Source: Arthrobacter sp. StoSoilB19
GTDB lineage: Bacteria; Actinomycetota; Actinomycetes; Actinomycetales; Micrococcaceae
DNA: 64,000 bases
NCBI RefSeq assembly: GCF_019977275.1
Contig: NZ_AP024650.1
Location: forward strand, 3,720,001 to 3,784,000
Reading direction: 5' to 3'
Shown: in pieces, positions 1 to 9,121 of the stretch
Numbering within the stretch: position 1 is the first letter of the stretch
Layout of the letters: every line of letters starts with the position of its first letter
Notes under the pieces: model-generated
Told to the model about the DNA's origin: nothing
Database searches by the model: none
What the model saw: only the letters and a program-made list of their open reading frames with translations
Made by a program: the position numbers and the translations under genes

Positions 1-106
1 CCTGCTTGAGGCCAAAGACCACGAACTCAGTGAGTCTTGTTTTGCCGCCGCCGGCCGGAGCAGTTGCCAGGAACCTCCTGGCCCGTTCGTCGATCCGCTG
101 CTCCAC
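1..106 (-). CDS. Possible N-terminus of an unidentified protein, cut by the window edge
   Basis: A minus-strand frame stays open from a GTG at 106 to the window edge, reading VEQRIDERARRF then LATAPAGGGKTRLTEF. It starts 22 nt after the stop of the MpaB-like gene and has the same orientation, so it could be the next gene of a transcription unit. No good ribosome binding site precedes the GTG. I do not recognise the family from about 35 residues. Confidence 0.3.
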   Translation of the reverse strand, partial: MEQRIDERARRFLATAPAGGGKTRLTEFVVFGLKQ

Positions 107-128
107 CGGTGGTGAACCGCGTCTGGGG

Positions 129-947
129 CTAGGCACTGATCCCCTGGCGCTGGCTTGGCCGGGTGTTCCTCTTCAGGTCCCTGTCGAGTTCGCGCAGGCA
201 GTAGTTCTTGAACCAGTACCTGATGCCCCGCGGCAGCCGCGGGTAGGCAACGGCCAGGATGCGAAAGGTGCGGTTGAAGCGCCGTTCGTGCCGGTCGCTC
301 CAGCCGAGGCCGAAGTCTTTCCGCAACTGGTGGGGAAGGAGTCCGGCGGTGAGGAACCTGGCAGGGGGGATGATGGCCCGGTACCACAGGGCTGTGTGCT
401 TGGGAAACAGCAGGCCGCGTCCAACGCGGACCCCGGGGGCCTCCGCGTGCAGGGTGGAGACGTGTTCGGCCCAGTAGCGGCCGAACTCCGTCCTGTCCTT
501 GGGCCACATGCCCGGCGGAAGCTGCAGCGCGGTGCCGATCCGCGCGTAGTCCAGGTACATGGCGTCGGCAGCTGCATCGTCCAGCGGGCCGTAGATCTTC
601 TCGATGATGGTCAGAGCGGTGTCGTAGAGTGTGGCTACCACCCAGAGCTGCAGTTCCGGATCATAGGCGTTGTACCCGGCGGACGTTTTGTCCGCAGTGC
701 CGTGCACCGGAACATGAGCCCGGTTAACCCTGCGGCGGACCTCGTTAACCTGGGCGTCGTTTCCATAGACGACCGCGTAGACATACGTCAGTGTGCCTTT
801 GAGCCTGTTGACGGGGCGCTCAGTGAACGTGCTGTGTTCCGCCACGCCCCGGCCAATGGCCGGATTGGCAAGCTGCAGCAGTATGGCCCGCCCTGCCCCA
901 GCAAGCAGGATGCCTTCCGCCCGGTAGTCGGAAAATTCCTGCACCAT
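129..947 (-). CDS. Oxygenase MpaB family protein (DUF2236)
   Basis: The 272-residue product matches the DUF2236/MpaB family, which includes rubber oxygenase-like heme proteins and fungal MpaB. Visible family features are the N-terminal GAGRAILLQLANPAIGRGV segment, the RLKGTLTYVYAVVYG stretch, the YDPELQLWVVATL block and a C-terminal RYWFKNYCLRELDRD region. There is no signal peptide, so a cytoplasmic place is likely. The substrate is unknown; most bacterial members are uncharacterised. The neighbouring lipoprotein gene lies upstream on the same strand, with an 82-nt gap and no obvious functional link. Confidence 0.8.
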   Translation of the reverse strand: MVQEFSDYRAEGILLAGAGRAILLQLANPAIGRGVAEHSTFTERPVNRLKGTLTYVYAVVYGNDAQVNEVRRRVNRAHVPVHGTADKTSAGYNAYDPELQLWVVATLYDTALTIIEKIYGPLDDAAADAMYLDYARIGTALQLPPGMWPKDRTEFGRYWAEHVSTLHAEAPGVRVGRGLLFPKHTALWYRAIIPPARFLTAGLLPHQLRKDFGLGWSDRHERRFNRTFRILAVAYPRLPRGIRYWFKNYCLRELDRDLKRNTRPSQRQGISA

Positions 948-1029
948 GTCAACAGGGTACCGTCACGGCAGGACGGCAGGACCGGTCCTTTGGCCCGTTG
1001 ACAAGGGGCCAGGCCCACGTATCGTCCGG

Positions 1030-1806
1030 TCAGCGGTTTACCGGCCGCAGCGAGGTGATCATTCTCTTGATGTCCGCGTACTCGGCCGTGTCCCGGTATT
1101 TCCGCGCCAGCTCAAGGTACGGCAGTGACTGGTCGCCGGGTGTCGCGTTGATTTCCGGGTCGTAGGAGGCGCCGAACATGGCAGCGTTGGGCGGCCACCG
1201 GAAAAACTGGAAGATGGGGCAGGCGTCGGGACCACTCGGCGGAGGGCCGGACGTAATGCCGTAGCCGGCCGCCGGGGTGCGGTACATGCCCGGCGCCGCG
1301 GCGTTTGCGCGGGTCTCGAACACGAACTGCGGCACCACTCCGCCCTGGACCAGTACCGGGATGTCCGCGCTGTCCAGGACTTCATACGGGTACCTCTCGG
1401 TACACGTGGAGCCGGTGGCCATGTTGGTCCGCAGCGTGGCCATCACCTTTCCGGCCTGGTTCCGCACCTCCGCAAAGGCCCCTCCGCCCTCCGCCAACTC
1501 CCCTGCCGGATCCTTGACGCTCCAGGCGGCAGGTAAGTCGAACGCCATGGCGCCATCCGCCGTCGTGAACGTGGTCCAGGCAGCCGCGGCAGAACCGGCC
1601 GCAGAAGTGCCGGGCGCGGCTGTTGGTGTGGAAGGGACGCTCGACGGCGTCGGCCCGGCGGCCGTACCGGTGGCCGTTGCTGACGTGGCGGCAGAGCCCG
1701 CCGTGGATGGCGAGGGCTGTGGACTTCCCGGCTGCGGTGAGCAGCCGGCCAGGAACAGCATTGCCAGGGCCGCTGCCGAAAACGCCGTGATGAGCCTGCG
1801 CACCAC
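1030..1806 (-). CDS. Secreted lipoprotein of unknown function
   Basis: The 258-residue product begins with a lipoprotein signal, MVRRLITAFSAAALAMLFLAGC, with lipobox LAGC at residues 19-22. A Pro/Ser/Thr/Ala-rich linker of about 55 residues follows, typical of actinobacterial surface lipoproteins. The folded part (about 80-258) contains two cysteines and the phrase FQFFRWPPNAAMFGASYDPEI. I recognise no enzymatic motif. It should be anchored outside the membrane by diacylglycerol on Cys22. Confidence 0.75.
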   Translation of the reverse strand: MVRRLITAFSAAALAMLFLAGCSPQPGSPQPSPSTAGSAATSATATGTAAGPTPSSVPSTPTAAPGTSAAGSAAAAWTTFTTADGAMAFDLPAAWSVKDPAGELAEGGGAFAEVRNQAGKVMATLRTNMATGSTCTERYPYEVLDSADIPVLVQGGVVPQFVFETRANAAAPGMYRTPAAGYGITSGPPPSGPDACPIFQFFRWPPNAAMFGASYDPEINATPGDQSLPYLELARKYRDTAEYADIKRMITSLRPVNR

Positions 1807-1908
1807 ACCCTCCTTTGGGCCTGCCGATGACCCTTCAAGTGTGGCGCGCCGGCCCCGGGCGGGGGAGGGCCGGAGGACCTGCTTCTCCCCTCTCCCGCCG
1901 CGGACGCC

Positions 1909-3768
1909 TTACCGCTCTACCAGCGACACATCCCGTACTGCGCCCTTGTCCGCGGACAGGGCCATGGCGGCGTAGGCGCGCAGTGCAGCGGAGACCTGGC
2001 GGTCCCGGTCCTTGGGCTTGTAGCCGCCGTTGACCTCCAGCTTCTCGCGGCGTTCGGCCAGGATCTCGTCCGAGACCTCAAGCTGCATGGAACGCTGCGA
2101 GATGTTGATGCTGATGATGTCACCGTCCTCCACCAGGGCGATGGCGCCGCCGGAGGCAGCCTCCGGCGAGATGTGCCCGATCGACAGGCCGGACGTGCCG
2201 CCGGAGAAACGGCCATCAGTGATGAGGGCGCACTTCTTGCCCAGGCCGCGGCCCTTGAGGAACGACGTCGGGTAGAGCATTTCCTGCATGCCGGGACCGC
2301 CGCGGGGGCCTTCGTAACGGATGACCACCACGTCGCCTTCCTTGACGGTCTTGTTCAGGATCTTCTCCACGGCTTCATCCTGGGACTCGCACACCACGGC
2401 CGGGCCCGAGAAGGTCCAGATGGACTCGTCCACGCCGGCGGTCTTCACCACGGCGCCGTCCACTGCGACGTTGCCACGGAGCACGGCCAGGCCGCCGTCC
2501 TTGGAGTAGGCGTGCTCCACCGAGCGGATGCAGCCTTCTGCGGCGTCGGTGTCCAGGGAGGTCCACTCGTTCGACTGGGAGAACGCGGTGGAGGAACGGA
2601 CGCCGCCGGGAGCGGCGTGCCACAGGGCCTTTGCTTCCTCGGTGGCTTTGCCGCCCCGGATGTCCCAGTCATCCAGCCAGCCGTCCAGGTTATCGGAGTG
2701 CACGGAGTGGACGTCCTTGTGCAGGAGGCCGCCTCGGTTCAGCTCGCCCAGCAGGGCGGGGATGCCGCCGGCGCGGTGCACGTCCTCCATGTAGTAGGTC
2801 TTGTCCTTGGCCACGTTCGGAGCCACCTTGGCCAGGCAGGGCACCTGGCGGGACTTGGCATCCATCTCGGCCAGGCCGTAGTCCACGCCGGCCTCCTGGG
2901 CGGCGGCCAGCAGGTGCAGGATGGTGTTGGTGGAGCCGCCCATGGAGATGTCCAGGGCCATGGCGTTATCGAAGGCCTTCGCGGTGGCGATGGAGCGCGG
3001 CAGCACGGAGTCGTCGTCGCCGTCGTAGTAGCGCTTCACCAGCTCGACGACGGTGGCACCGGCCTTCTCGTACAGGGCCTTGCGTGCGGTATGGGTGGCG
3101 AGCACGGACCCGTTGCCCGGCAGGGACAGGCCGATGGCCTCGGTGAGGCAGTTCATTGAGTTGGCGGTGAACATGCCGGAGCAGGAGCCGCAGGTGGGGC
3201 AGGCGTTCTCTTCGATGAGGTTGATGTCGGCATCGGAGATGGACTCGTCCACGGCATCGGCAATCGCGTTCACCAGGTCCAGGGAGCGGACGGAGCCGTC
3301 GGACAGGGTCACGCGCCCTGCTTCCATGGGGCCGCCGGAGACGAAGACCACGGGGATGTTCAGGCGCAGCGCGGCCATGAGCATGCCGGGGGTGATCTTG
3401 TCGCAGTTGGAGATGCATACCAGGGCGTCGGCGCAGTGTGCGTTGACCATGTACTCCACGGAGTCGGCGATCAGGTCGCGGGACGGCAGCGAGTAGAGCA
3501 TGCCGCTGTGGCCCATGGCGATGCCGTCGTCCACGGCGATGGTGTTGAACTCGCGCGGCACGGCGCCGGCGGCGAGGATCGCGTCGGAGACGATCCGGCC
3601 CACGGGGGCGAGGTGGGTGTGGCCGGGGACGAACTCGGTGAAGGAGTTGGCCACGGCGATGATCGGCTTTCCGATGTCCGAGTTGGCGACGCCGGAAGCG
3701 CGCAGCAGTGCGCGGGCGCCGGCCATGTTGCGGCCATGGGTGACTGTTTTAGAGCGAAGTGCAGGCAT
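1909..3768 (-). CDS. ilvD: Dihydroxy-acid dehydratase
   Basis: This enzyme converts 2,3-dihydroxy-isovalerate and 2,3-dihydroxy-3-methylvalerate to the 2-keto acids, the third step of valine and isoleucine synthesis. The 619-residue product has the IlvD/Edd signatures: [10 protein letters not shown] with a cluster cysteine, [18 protein letters not shown] with further iron-sulfur cysteines, and [20 protein letters not shown] near the C-terminus. I chose the ATG at 3768 ([12 protein letters not shown]) because GCAGGA lies 6-11 nt upstream and IlvD proteins start here; the in-frame ATG at 3777 would add only MVG and lacks proper spacing. The gene is single and divergent from the MmyB-type regulator. 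Confidence 0.97.
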   Translation of the reverse strand: MPALRSKTVTHGRNMAGARALLRASGVANSDIGKPIIAVANSFTEFVPGHTHLAPVGRIVSDAILAAGAVPREFNTIAVDDGIAMGHSGMLYSLPSRDLIADSVEYMVNAHCADALVCISNCDKITPGMLMAALRLNIPVVFVSGGPMEAGRVTLSDGSVRSLDLVNAIADAVDESISDADINLIEENACPTCGSCSGMFTANSMNCLTEAIGLSLPGNGSVLATHTARKALYEKAGATVVELVKRYYDGDDDSVLPRSIATAKAFDNAMALDISMGGSTNTILHLLAAAQEAGVDYGLAEMDAKSRQVPCLAKVAPNVAKDKTYYMEDVHRAGGIPALLGELNRGGLLHKDVHSVHSDNLDGWLDDWDIRGGKATEEAKALWHAAPGGVRSSTAFSQSNEWTSLDTDAAEGCIRSVEHAYSKDGGLAVLRGNVAVDGAVVKTAGVDESIWTFSGPAVVCESQDEAVEKILNKTVKEGDVVVIRYEGPRGGPGMQEMLYPTSFLKGRGLGKKCALITDGRFSGGTSGLSIGHISPEAASGGAIALVEDGDIISINISQRSMQLEVSDEILAERREKLEVNGGYKPKDRDRQVSAALRAYAAMALSADKGAVRDVSLVER

Positions 3769-3814
3769 GCCTACCATCCTGCGGGCTCATGGGCCGGGGT
3801 GGAAGACGCTCTTG

Positions 3815-3847
3815 ATACTAGTAGTAGGAGTACCAGAGTAATAGTAT
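3815..3847. promoter_or_regulatory. AT-rich dyad between ilvD and the divergent regulator
   Basis: The 85-nt divergent intergenic region holds an inverted repeat, ATACTA at 3815-3820 and TAGTAT at 3842-3847, around an AT-rich centre that is unusual in this GC-rich sequence. It ends 6 nt before the GTG start of the regulator, so it may be its autoregulatory operator, a promoter -10 element, or both. This is inference from symmetry and position only. Confidence 0.45.
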
Positions 3848-3853
3848 TTCCGG

Positions 3854-4696
3854 GTGAGTGATCCCGGACGGCGCAAGGAACTTGGCCTCTTCCTGCGCGC
3901 CCGCCGCGACCAGGCGCTGCGGGCCGACTATGGCCTGCCGCCGATCGGCCGCTCGCGCGACCGGGGATTGCGCCGCGAGGAGGTGGCTTTCCTCTCCGGT
4001 GTCAGCGTCACCTGGTACACCTGGCTGGAGCAGGGCAGGGACATCAGCCCCTCCCGCCAGGTCCTGGAGGCCGTCAGCCGTGCGCTGCATCTTTCCACCA
4101 CCGGCCTTGGCTATGTCCTGTCCCTGGGCGGGTATGCGTCCGCGGCGCCCTCGGGCCCCGCCGCCGATACTGCTCCGCCCCACATCCAGCGGCTGCTGGA
4201 TGCACTTGATCCCAATCCGTCCTTTGCCCTGTTCCCGGACTGGGGCGTAGCCGGCTGGAACAAGGCCTATGCCGCGCTGTACCCCAACATCGCCACCGTG
4301 CCCCCGGCGGACCGGAACCTGCTGTGGCTGGTGTTCACCGACCCCTACGTCCGGGACCTGCTCCCGGACTGGGACACCACCAGCAAGCGTTTCCTTGCCG
4401 AATTCCGCGCCGAAACCGGACAGCGGCTGGGTGATCCGGACATCCAGTACCAGGTGGAACGGCTCAAGGAGGCAAGCCCCGAGTTCCGCCAGGGCTGGGA
4501 CCTGTACGACATCCTGGGCTTCGAATCCCGCGAGCGGCTCTTCCACCACCCCGCCGTCGGAGTCCTCCAGCTGGAACACCACCAGGTGTCGCCTTCGGAC
4601 CGGCCGGACCTGCACATCGTTGTCTACACGCCCGCCCCGGGCAGCGGCGCCGCAGCCCAGATGCAGTCCCTGATGACCACGGCTGACCAGTCGTAA
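3854..4696 (+). CDS. Helix-turn-helix regulator with MmyB-like ligand-binding domain
   Basis: The 280-residue product has an N-terminal XRE-type HTH (about 8-85, LGLFLRARRDQALRAD, RGLRREEVAFLSGVSVTWYTWLEQGRD) and a C-terminal MmyB/MltR-type PAS-like domain (about 105-270, with FALFPDWGVAGWNKAYAALYP and ERLFHHPAVGVLQLEHHQ). Family members in actinobacteria usually control a divergent neighbour, often a short-chain dehydrogenase; here the divergent gene is ilvD. The start is a GTG at 3854. The bound ligand is unknown; fatty acids have been found in some relatives. Confidence 0.88.
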   Translation: MSDPGRRKELGLFLRARRDQALRADYGLPPIGRSRDRGLRREEVAFLSGVSVTWYTWLEQGRDISPSRQVLEAVSRALHLSTTGLGYVLSLGGYASAAPSGPAADTAPPHIQRLLDALDPNPSFALFPDWGVAGWNKAYAALYPNIATVPPADRNLLWLVFTDPYVRDLLPDWDTTSKRFLAEFRAETGQRLGDPDIQYQVERLKEASPEFRQGWDLYDILGFESRERLFHHPAVGVLQLEHHQVSPSDRPDLHIVVYTPAPGSGAAAQMQSLMTTADQS

Positions 4697-4703
4697 ACAA
4701 CCG

Positions 4704-4743
4704 AAAGCGGCCGGCGGCGGGAACTCCCGCCGTCGGCCGCTTT
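4704..4743. terminator. Bidirectional hairpin terminator
   Basis: An 18-bp stem starting AAAGCGGCCGGCGGCGGG, AACT loop and near-perfect complement ending in TTT lies between the stop of the regulator and the stop of the convergent deacetylase. A-tract before and T-tract after make it usable from both sides. It is one of a recurring set of related hairpins in this window. Confidence 0.85.
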
Positions 4744-4783
4744 CCTCGCCCGGGACGCTTGCCCCGGGCGCTACCCCAGGACG

Positions 4784-5731
4784 CTAGGCCAGCACCCCCT
4801 GCCGCACCAAGGCGGGCTGGAACTGTGCACCCGCGCCCGGGAATACCGGCACGTCGATCCGAGCGTGGGTGTGGACCTCCGTCACGGTTTCCTTGGTGTG
4901 CCGGGCAATCTGTTCCAGGGTGGTTACCCACATGCCGTCCATCGCCTTAACCCGCTCGATCAGCTGCTCCAGCGCCACCGCCTTGGACGGCCGGCCGGAG
5001 ATGAACGGGTGGTTGGTCAGCACGAAACAGCTGCCCTGGGAGTGGTGGGCCTCGGCTTCAAGGGTCCACATCTCCAGGACCTTGGCCGGGCTCTCGATCA
5101 CCCCGCTGCCCGTCACGCCGGGATAGAAAGCGTACTGCTCCCAGTCGTCAAGGGTCCAGTCCACCGGAATCTCCACAATGTCCCGGGGATCATCGGCGGC
5201 GACGGCGAAGCGGTAGGGGGCGTCGCCGTCGAGCAGGCTGGAATCGTAGAGGAAGCCGCGGTCGGCCAGCAGGCCCGGCGAGTGCCAGTTCAGCTCCCAC
5301 CACGGTGCCCGGTAGCCCACCGGCCGGACTCCGGCCACCGTGGCCAGGGCCTCAAGGCCCCGGTCGATGTAGCTTGCCTCGGTGGCGGCGTCGATGCCCT
5401 GCATGGGTTCGTGCAGGTAGCCGTGGTGCGCCACTTCATGACCACTGTCCACGATCTGCCGCACCACGTCCGGGTAGGACTCGGCGGTGAAGCCCGGGAT
5501 GAAGAAGGTGGCCTGGATGTCCTGGCGCGCCAGGATGGCCAGGAGCCGCGGCACCGCGATTTTGGGGCCGTAGGACTGGTGGCTCATCAGGGACATGCGC
5601 CGGGTGCTGGTGGGGTTGTGGGCGATGGTGCAGGACTCTGCGTCCACGTCGAAGGTGAAGGATGCGGCGGCCTTGGCACCGTCGGGCCAGATGATGGGGT
5701 GCAGCGGGTCTGCGATGGCGGGCTGGTTCAT
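4784..5731 (-). CDS. Polysaccharide deacetylase family protein, PuuE/cyclic-imide hydrolase-like
   Basis: The 315-residue product is a NodB-fold protein: SFTFDVDAES near the N-terminus, then FFIPGFTAESYPDVVRQIVDSGHEVAHHGYLHE, GYRAPWWELN, and NHPFISGRPSKAVALEQLIERV. The C-terminal GRPxxxxALExxI pattern is like PuuE allantoinase and bacterial cyclic-imide hydrolases rather than peptidoglycan or chitin deacetylases. There is no signal peptide, which also favours a cytoplasmic amidohydrolase. The ATG at 5731 has AAAGGA 7 nt upstream; the longer in-frame extension runs inside the permease gene and is spurious. It probably forms a unit with the NCS1 permease just upstream (62-nt gap). Confidence 0.82.
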   Translation of the reverse strand: MNQPAIADPLHPIIWPDGAKAAASFTFDVDAESCTIAHNPTSTRRMSLMSHQSYGPKIAVPRLLAILARQDIQATFFIPGFTAESYPDVVRQIVDSGHEVAHHGYLHEPMQGIDAATEASYIDRGLEALATVAGVRPVGYRAPWWELNWHSPGLLADRGFLYDSSLLDGDAPYRFAVAADDPRDIVEIPVDWTLDDWEQYAFYPGVTGSGVIESPAKVLEMWTLEAEAHHSQGSCFVLTNHPFISGRPSKAVALEQLIERVKAMDGMWVTTLEQIARHTKETVTEVHTHARIDVPVFPGAGAQFQPALVRQGVLA

Positions 5732-5793
5732 GGGAAATCCTTTCGGCGGACGCAGTGCGCCCGCCAGGTGCTGGGGAAGAAGGGCAGGGCCGT

Positions 5794-7344
5794 TTAGAGG
5801 GCGGGAAGGGCGGGCGCGCTGTCCGCTGCCTTGCCGTCCGCTCCAGGGGCGCTGTCCGCCGCCTCCTTGATGCGGGGCTGCAGGGCCAGGTAGCGGATGT
5901 GCTGCCGCGGCCCGAGGATGGCGTACACCCCGGCGCTGGTCAGTCCACCGGCCAGCCAGGACAGGTCCCAGCCGCCCAGCGCCACCGCGATGGGGCCCTG
6001 CATGATGGGGATCAGGCCGTACATGAAGAGCCACGTTGCGAAAATCCCGGCCACCAGGGAGATGACACCGGCCCAGTTGACGCCGGGCAGCCGCTTGGTG
6101 CCCACGGCGTCGAACAGGCGCTCCGGCTCGCCCGGCCAGCGCTTGTCCAGCCAGAAGTAGTGCACCAGCATGATGCCGCCCCAGGCGGCCACCCAGGCCA
6201 CCAGGCCAATCAGCCAGGCGTCGAGTACCGCGGCGAAGTCCTCCTGGAAGATGAAGAAGACGACGGCGGCCAGCGAGAAGACGCCGACGAACAGGTTGAG
6301 CTTGCGGCGGCTGATGGAGATATCCAGTGCCTGGGTTGCGACGGAGAACGTATAGATGTTGAGGATGTTGGTGGCGATGGGGCCGTGGAGCACCATGAGC
6401 AGCACCGGCAGCGCCATGGCGCCGAAGTTGAGGACGATCAGCTTGCCGGGGTCGATCTCCCCGGAGTTGGTGGCCAGGCTGGCGCCCAGGACACCCAGCC
6501 AGACCACCGGGATGAACTGGCCAAGGACCGAGGCGAGGTAGACCTTCTTCTTGGGGACGCTGGTGCTGACGAACCGGGAGTAGTCCGCGGCGTAGGTGAA
6601 CCAGGTGATGCCCCAGCCGATGCCGATGGCGGTCATGACGGCGCTCATGGCGGCGATCCGCTCCGAGCCTTCCAGGATGGCGCCGGCCGGTCCGGCGTAG
6701 CCCCAGTCGATGTCCATGCCGAACCAGGCGACGGCCGACATGACGGCCAGGATGAGGATGGTGGGCGGTACGGTCCATTTTTCGAAGGCCGCGATGGCCT
6801 TGTAGCCGAACCAGGCGATGGCTACCTGCAGGGCCATGATGAAGGTGGCGACGCCGATCTTCCAGGCGTAGTTGCGGGCTTCCGGGTCAACCCACCCAAG
6901 GGTTCCGAAGAGCGCCATGACCAGGTCCAGGATGATCCAGGTGTTCACCGCGCACCAGCCGATGACCAGGAGGGCCTGGATGGCGGCCGGGAGGTAATTG
7001 CCGCGCCGTCCGAATGCGGCGCGGGCCAGGACCATGCCAGTGGCGCCGGTCTTCTGGCCCAGGAGGACGAAGCAGCCAAAGAGCAGCATGCCGATCAGGT
7101 TGCCCAGGACCAGGACGGTGACGGTGTCCGCCAACCCGAGTCCCAGCTGGATCCCGAGTGCCCCCAGCACCCAGTTGATGGGTGCCAGGTTGGCGCCCGC
7201 CCAGATCCAGAACTGGCCGGAAACCTTGCGTGTGCGTGCTGATTCGGGGATGGGTTGGAGCCAGGCTTCGTGGTCCACGGCGTTGTGGTCCTGCGTGGCC
7301 TGGCCGGGCTGGCCGTGCGTGGCTGGTGAAAGCTTTTCTTGCAT
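5794..7344 (-). CDS. NCS1-family purine/cytosine/hydantoin-type permease
   Basis: NCS1 permeases import nucleobases, allantoin, hydantoins or related cyclic amides by cation symport. The product (516 residues) starts with a soluble NHEAWLQP-like segment and has the family block FWIWAGANLAPINWVLGALG followed by about twelve hydrophobic segments, including WGITWFTYAADYSRFV. The ATG at 7344 (MQEKLSPA) is preceded by GGAGG at good spacing and is preferred over the ATG at 7374. It lies divergent from the PucR regulator and in line with the PuuE-like hydrolase, suggesting uptake of the hydrolase substrate. The exact substrate cannot be read from sequence. Confidence 0.9.
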   Translation of the reverse strand: MQEKLSPATHGQPGQATQDHNAVDHEAWLQPIPESARTRKVSGQFWIWAGANLAPINWVLGALGIQLGLGLADTVTVLVLGNLIGMLLFGCFVLLGQKTGATGMVLARAAFGRRGNYLPAAIQALLVIGWCAVNTWIILDLVMALFGTLGWVDPEARNYAWKIGVATFIMALQVAIAWFGYKAIAAFEKWTVPPTILILAVMSAVAWFGMDIDWGYAGPAGAILEGSERIAAMSAVMTAIGIGWGITWFTYAADYSRFVSTSVPKKKVYLASVLGQFIPVVWLGVLGASLATNSGEIDPGKLIVLNFGAMALPVLLMVLHGPIATNILNIYTFSVATQALDISISRRKLNLFVGVFSLAAVVFFIFQEDFAAVLDAWLIGLVAWVAAWGGIMLVHYFWLDKRWPGEPERLFDAVGTKRLPGVNWAGVISLVAGIFATWLFMYGLIPIMQGPIAVALGGWDLSWLAGGLTSAGVYAILGPRQHIRYLALQPRIKEAADSAPGADGKAADSAPALPAL

Positions 7345-7411
7345 GGGGGCCTCCGTGAGGTGGATAAGTACCAAAAGGCTATGTGGCCCCCATCACAAGG
7401 AACAAGATACG

Positions 7412-9064
7412 ATGTGTCGAACAGATTCCCCTACTACGTTACGGACTGTCGTGTCAGTGTTTCTTGGCGAAATACTCGCCCACCCCGCCCTCGCCGCCGC
7501 CGATCCCGTGGTCCACCCCCTGGGTGTGGCGGCCGACGCGCAACCGGTCCGCTGGGTCCACTCCAGCGAAGTGCTTGACATTGCACCCCTGCTCCGGGGC
7601 GGCGAACTGCTGCTGTGCGGCGGGATCACCCTGGCCACGGCCACGCCTGCCAAGCGCGAGGACTACGTGCGCGAACTGGCCCAGCGCGGGATTGCAGCGC
7701 TCGCCATCGAGACCGGTGGCGCCCTGCCGGAGATCCCGGCCAACATGCTCGAAAAGGCCGAGGAATATGGCCTTCCGGTGGTGGAGCTGCGCAAGGTGGT
7801 GCCGTTCGTGGGCGTCATGCAGGCCATCAATTCCCTGCTTGTGAGCGAGTCCGTGGGACACCTCCAGCAGGCTGACGCTGCCACCCGGGCCATGGCGGCG
7901 GAGCTGGCCCACGGCGCTTCACTCGACAAGATCCTGGGCGTACTGGCCGGCATGACCAGCTCCGCGGTGAAGCTCACCTCCCCCTGGGGAGTCACCATGG
8001 GCAGCGCCATGCCCGAGGGCTGGAACGGTGACATTGGCGCGGAAGCCGGGGCGGCGGCAGCTGGCGATACAGCGGACGACGGCGGCTCCGGGCCGGGCGG
8101 GCACGGCGGCTTTCACGGCAGGGCCGGCGGAACGGTGATCACCGTGGACATTCCCGTGCGGGGTGTCCTCATGGGCCGCCTGGAGGTGCGGGTTCCGGAT
8201 GCCGCGGACGTGGCCCTGGCGCAGGTGGCGGGGGAACGCGCCGTGGACATCCTGGGCCTGGCGCTGCTGCAGCACACGCCTCCCGGACTGCATGCTCTGG
8301 CTGGCGCCGAACTGATGCGGGCAGTCCTGAACGCAGCTCCGGAGTGGCGCCTTGAGCAGCTGGCCCCGGGTGCCGGCTTCCCCACGGACTCCCCCTCCGT
8401 GGTGGCGGCAATCCACGCCGCGTCACCGCAGGAGCTGCGTGGCGCCGTCGAAAGCTTCCTCAGCTCACGGCGCATTCCGTGCGCCGCCTATCTGGATGAT
8501 GCCGAACTGGTGGTGATGATCGGCCTGCCCTGCGCTGACACTGTCGGTGAACGGCGGCAGCTAGTGGAATCGCTGAAGGGGCTGGAAGGGGACCATGATG
8601 CGGTGATCGCCGTCGGTCCCCTGGCCGGCGGCGTGGCGGAAGCCGCCTGGTCCCTGGCCGAAGCCCGCCGCACCCTGGAGGTGCGCCAGATCCGGCGCAG
8701 GAACGCGTCGGCGCGCAGGCGCTATCCGGCCCGCGGCCTGGTGGTGGTGGATGCGGAGGACGCTGCCGTGGAGAGCCTGTCCCTGACCTGCCTTGATGCC
8801 TCATCACGGGAGGCGTTCGTCAACCGGCAGCTGCGGGCGGTCCTTGAGCATGATGCGCAGCGGCAGTCCCAGCTGCTGGAGACCCTGCAGGTGTGGCTGG
8901 ACTCAGGCTGCAACACAGCGCAGTCTGCACGGGAACTGCACCTGGAGCGCCAGTCGATGCACCACAGGTTGCAGCGCATTTTCGAGCTGTGCGGCGGTGA
9001 TCCGCGCGGCACGGGCCGGCTGGCGGCACTGCACCTGGCGGCCCGGATGGCCGGACTGCCCTGA
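7412..9064 (+). CDS. PucR family transcriptional regulator
   Basis: The 550-residue product begins with a PucR N-terminal domain (about 8-125: TVVSVFLGE, VRWVHSSEVLDIAPLLRGGELLLCGG, YGLPVVELRKVVPF), has a central GGDEF-like region and ends with the PucR-type HTH (about 488-550: QLLETLQVWLDSGCNTAQSARELHLERQSMHHRLQRI). PucR proteins activate purine and other nitrogen-source catabolism. The ATG at 7412 has AAGGA 11 nt upstream. It is divergent from the permease/hydrolase pair and is their likely regulator. An insert of about 35 Gly/Ala-rich residues near 210-240 (AEAGAAAAGDTADDGGSGPG) looks like a disordered loop. Confidence 0.9.
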   Translation: MCRTDSPTTLRTVVSVFLGEILAHPALAAADPVVHPLGVAADAQPVRWVHSSEVLDIAPLLRGGELLLCGGITLATATPAKREDYVRELAQRGIAALAIETGGALPEIPANMLEKAEEYGLPVVELRKVVPFVGVMQAINSLLVSESVGHLQQADAATRAMAAELAHGASLDKILGVLAGMTSSAVKLTSPWGVTMGSAMPEGWNGDIGAEAGAAAAGDTADDGGSGPGGHGGFHGRAGGTVITVDIPVRGVLMGRLEVRVPDAADVALAQVAGERAVDILGLALLQHTPPGLHALAGAELMRAVLNAAPEWRLEQLAPGAGFPTDSPSVVAAIHAASPQELRGAVESFLSSRRIPCAAYLDDAELVVMIGLPCADTVGERRQLVESLKGLEGDHDAVIAVGPLAGGVAEAAWSLAEARRTLEVRQIRRRNASARRRYPARGLVVVDAEDAAVESLSLTCLDASSREAFVNRQLRAVLEHDAQRQSQLLETLQVWLDSGCNTAQSARELHLERQSMHHRLQRIFELCGGDPRGTGRLAALHLAARMAGLP

Positions 9065-9081
9065 CCTGGCAGTACATAGGG

Positions 9082-9119
9082 GAAGCCCCACCAGCAATGC
9101 TGAAGGGGCTTCGACTGTT
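9082..9119 (+). terminator. Terminator after the PucR gene
   Basis: GAAGCCCC at 9082-9089 pairs with GGGGCTTC at 9105-9112 and is followed by a short T-run (9117-9121). It starts 17 nt after the PucR stop codon and looks like a classical intrinsic terminator. Confidence 0.8.
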
Positions 9120-9121
9120 TT

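Noticed and set aside
2173..3159. Long plus-strand ORF (328 codons) opposite ilvD
   Set aside because: Antisense shadow of a clearly coding high-GC gene; His/Gly/Val/Gln-rich composition, no ribosome binding site, no family.
5732..6778. N-terminal extension of the deacetylase frame
   Set aside because: It reads out of frame through the permease gene; His/Arg/Gly-rich shadow sequence. The ATG at 5731 has a proper ribosome binding site.
5755..7242. 495-codon ORF opposite the NCS1 permease
   Set aside because: Composition (DDGG, HQ-rich) is the mirror of membrane-protein codons; the permease frame is certain.
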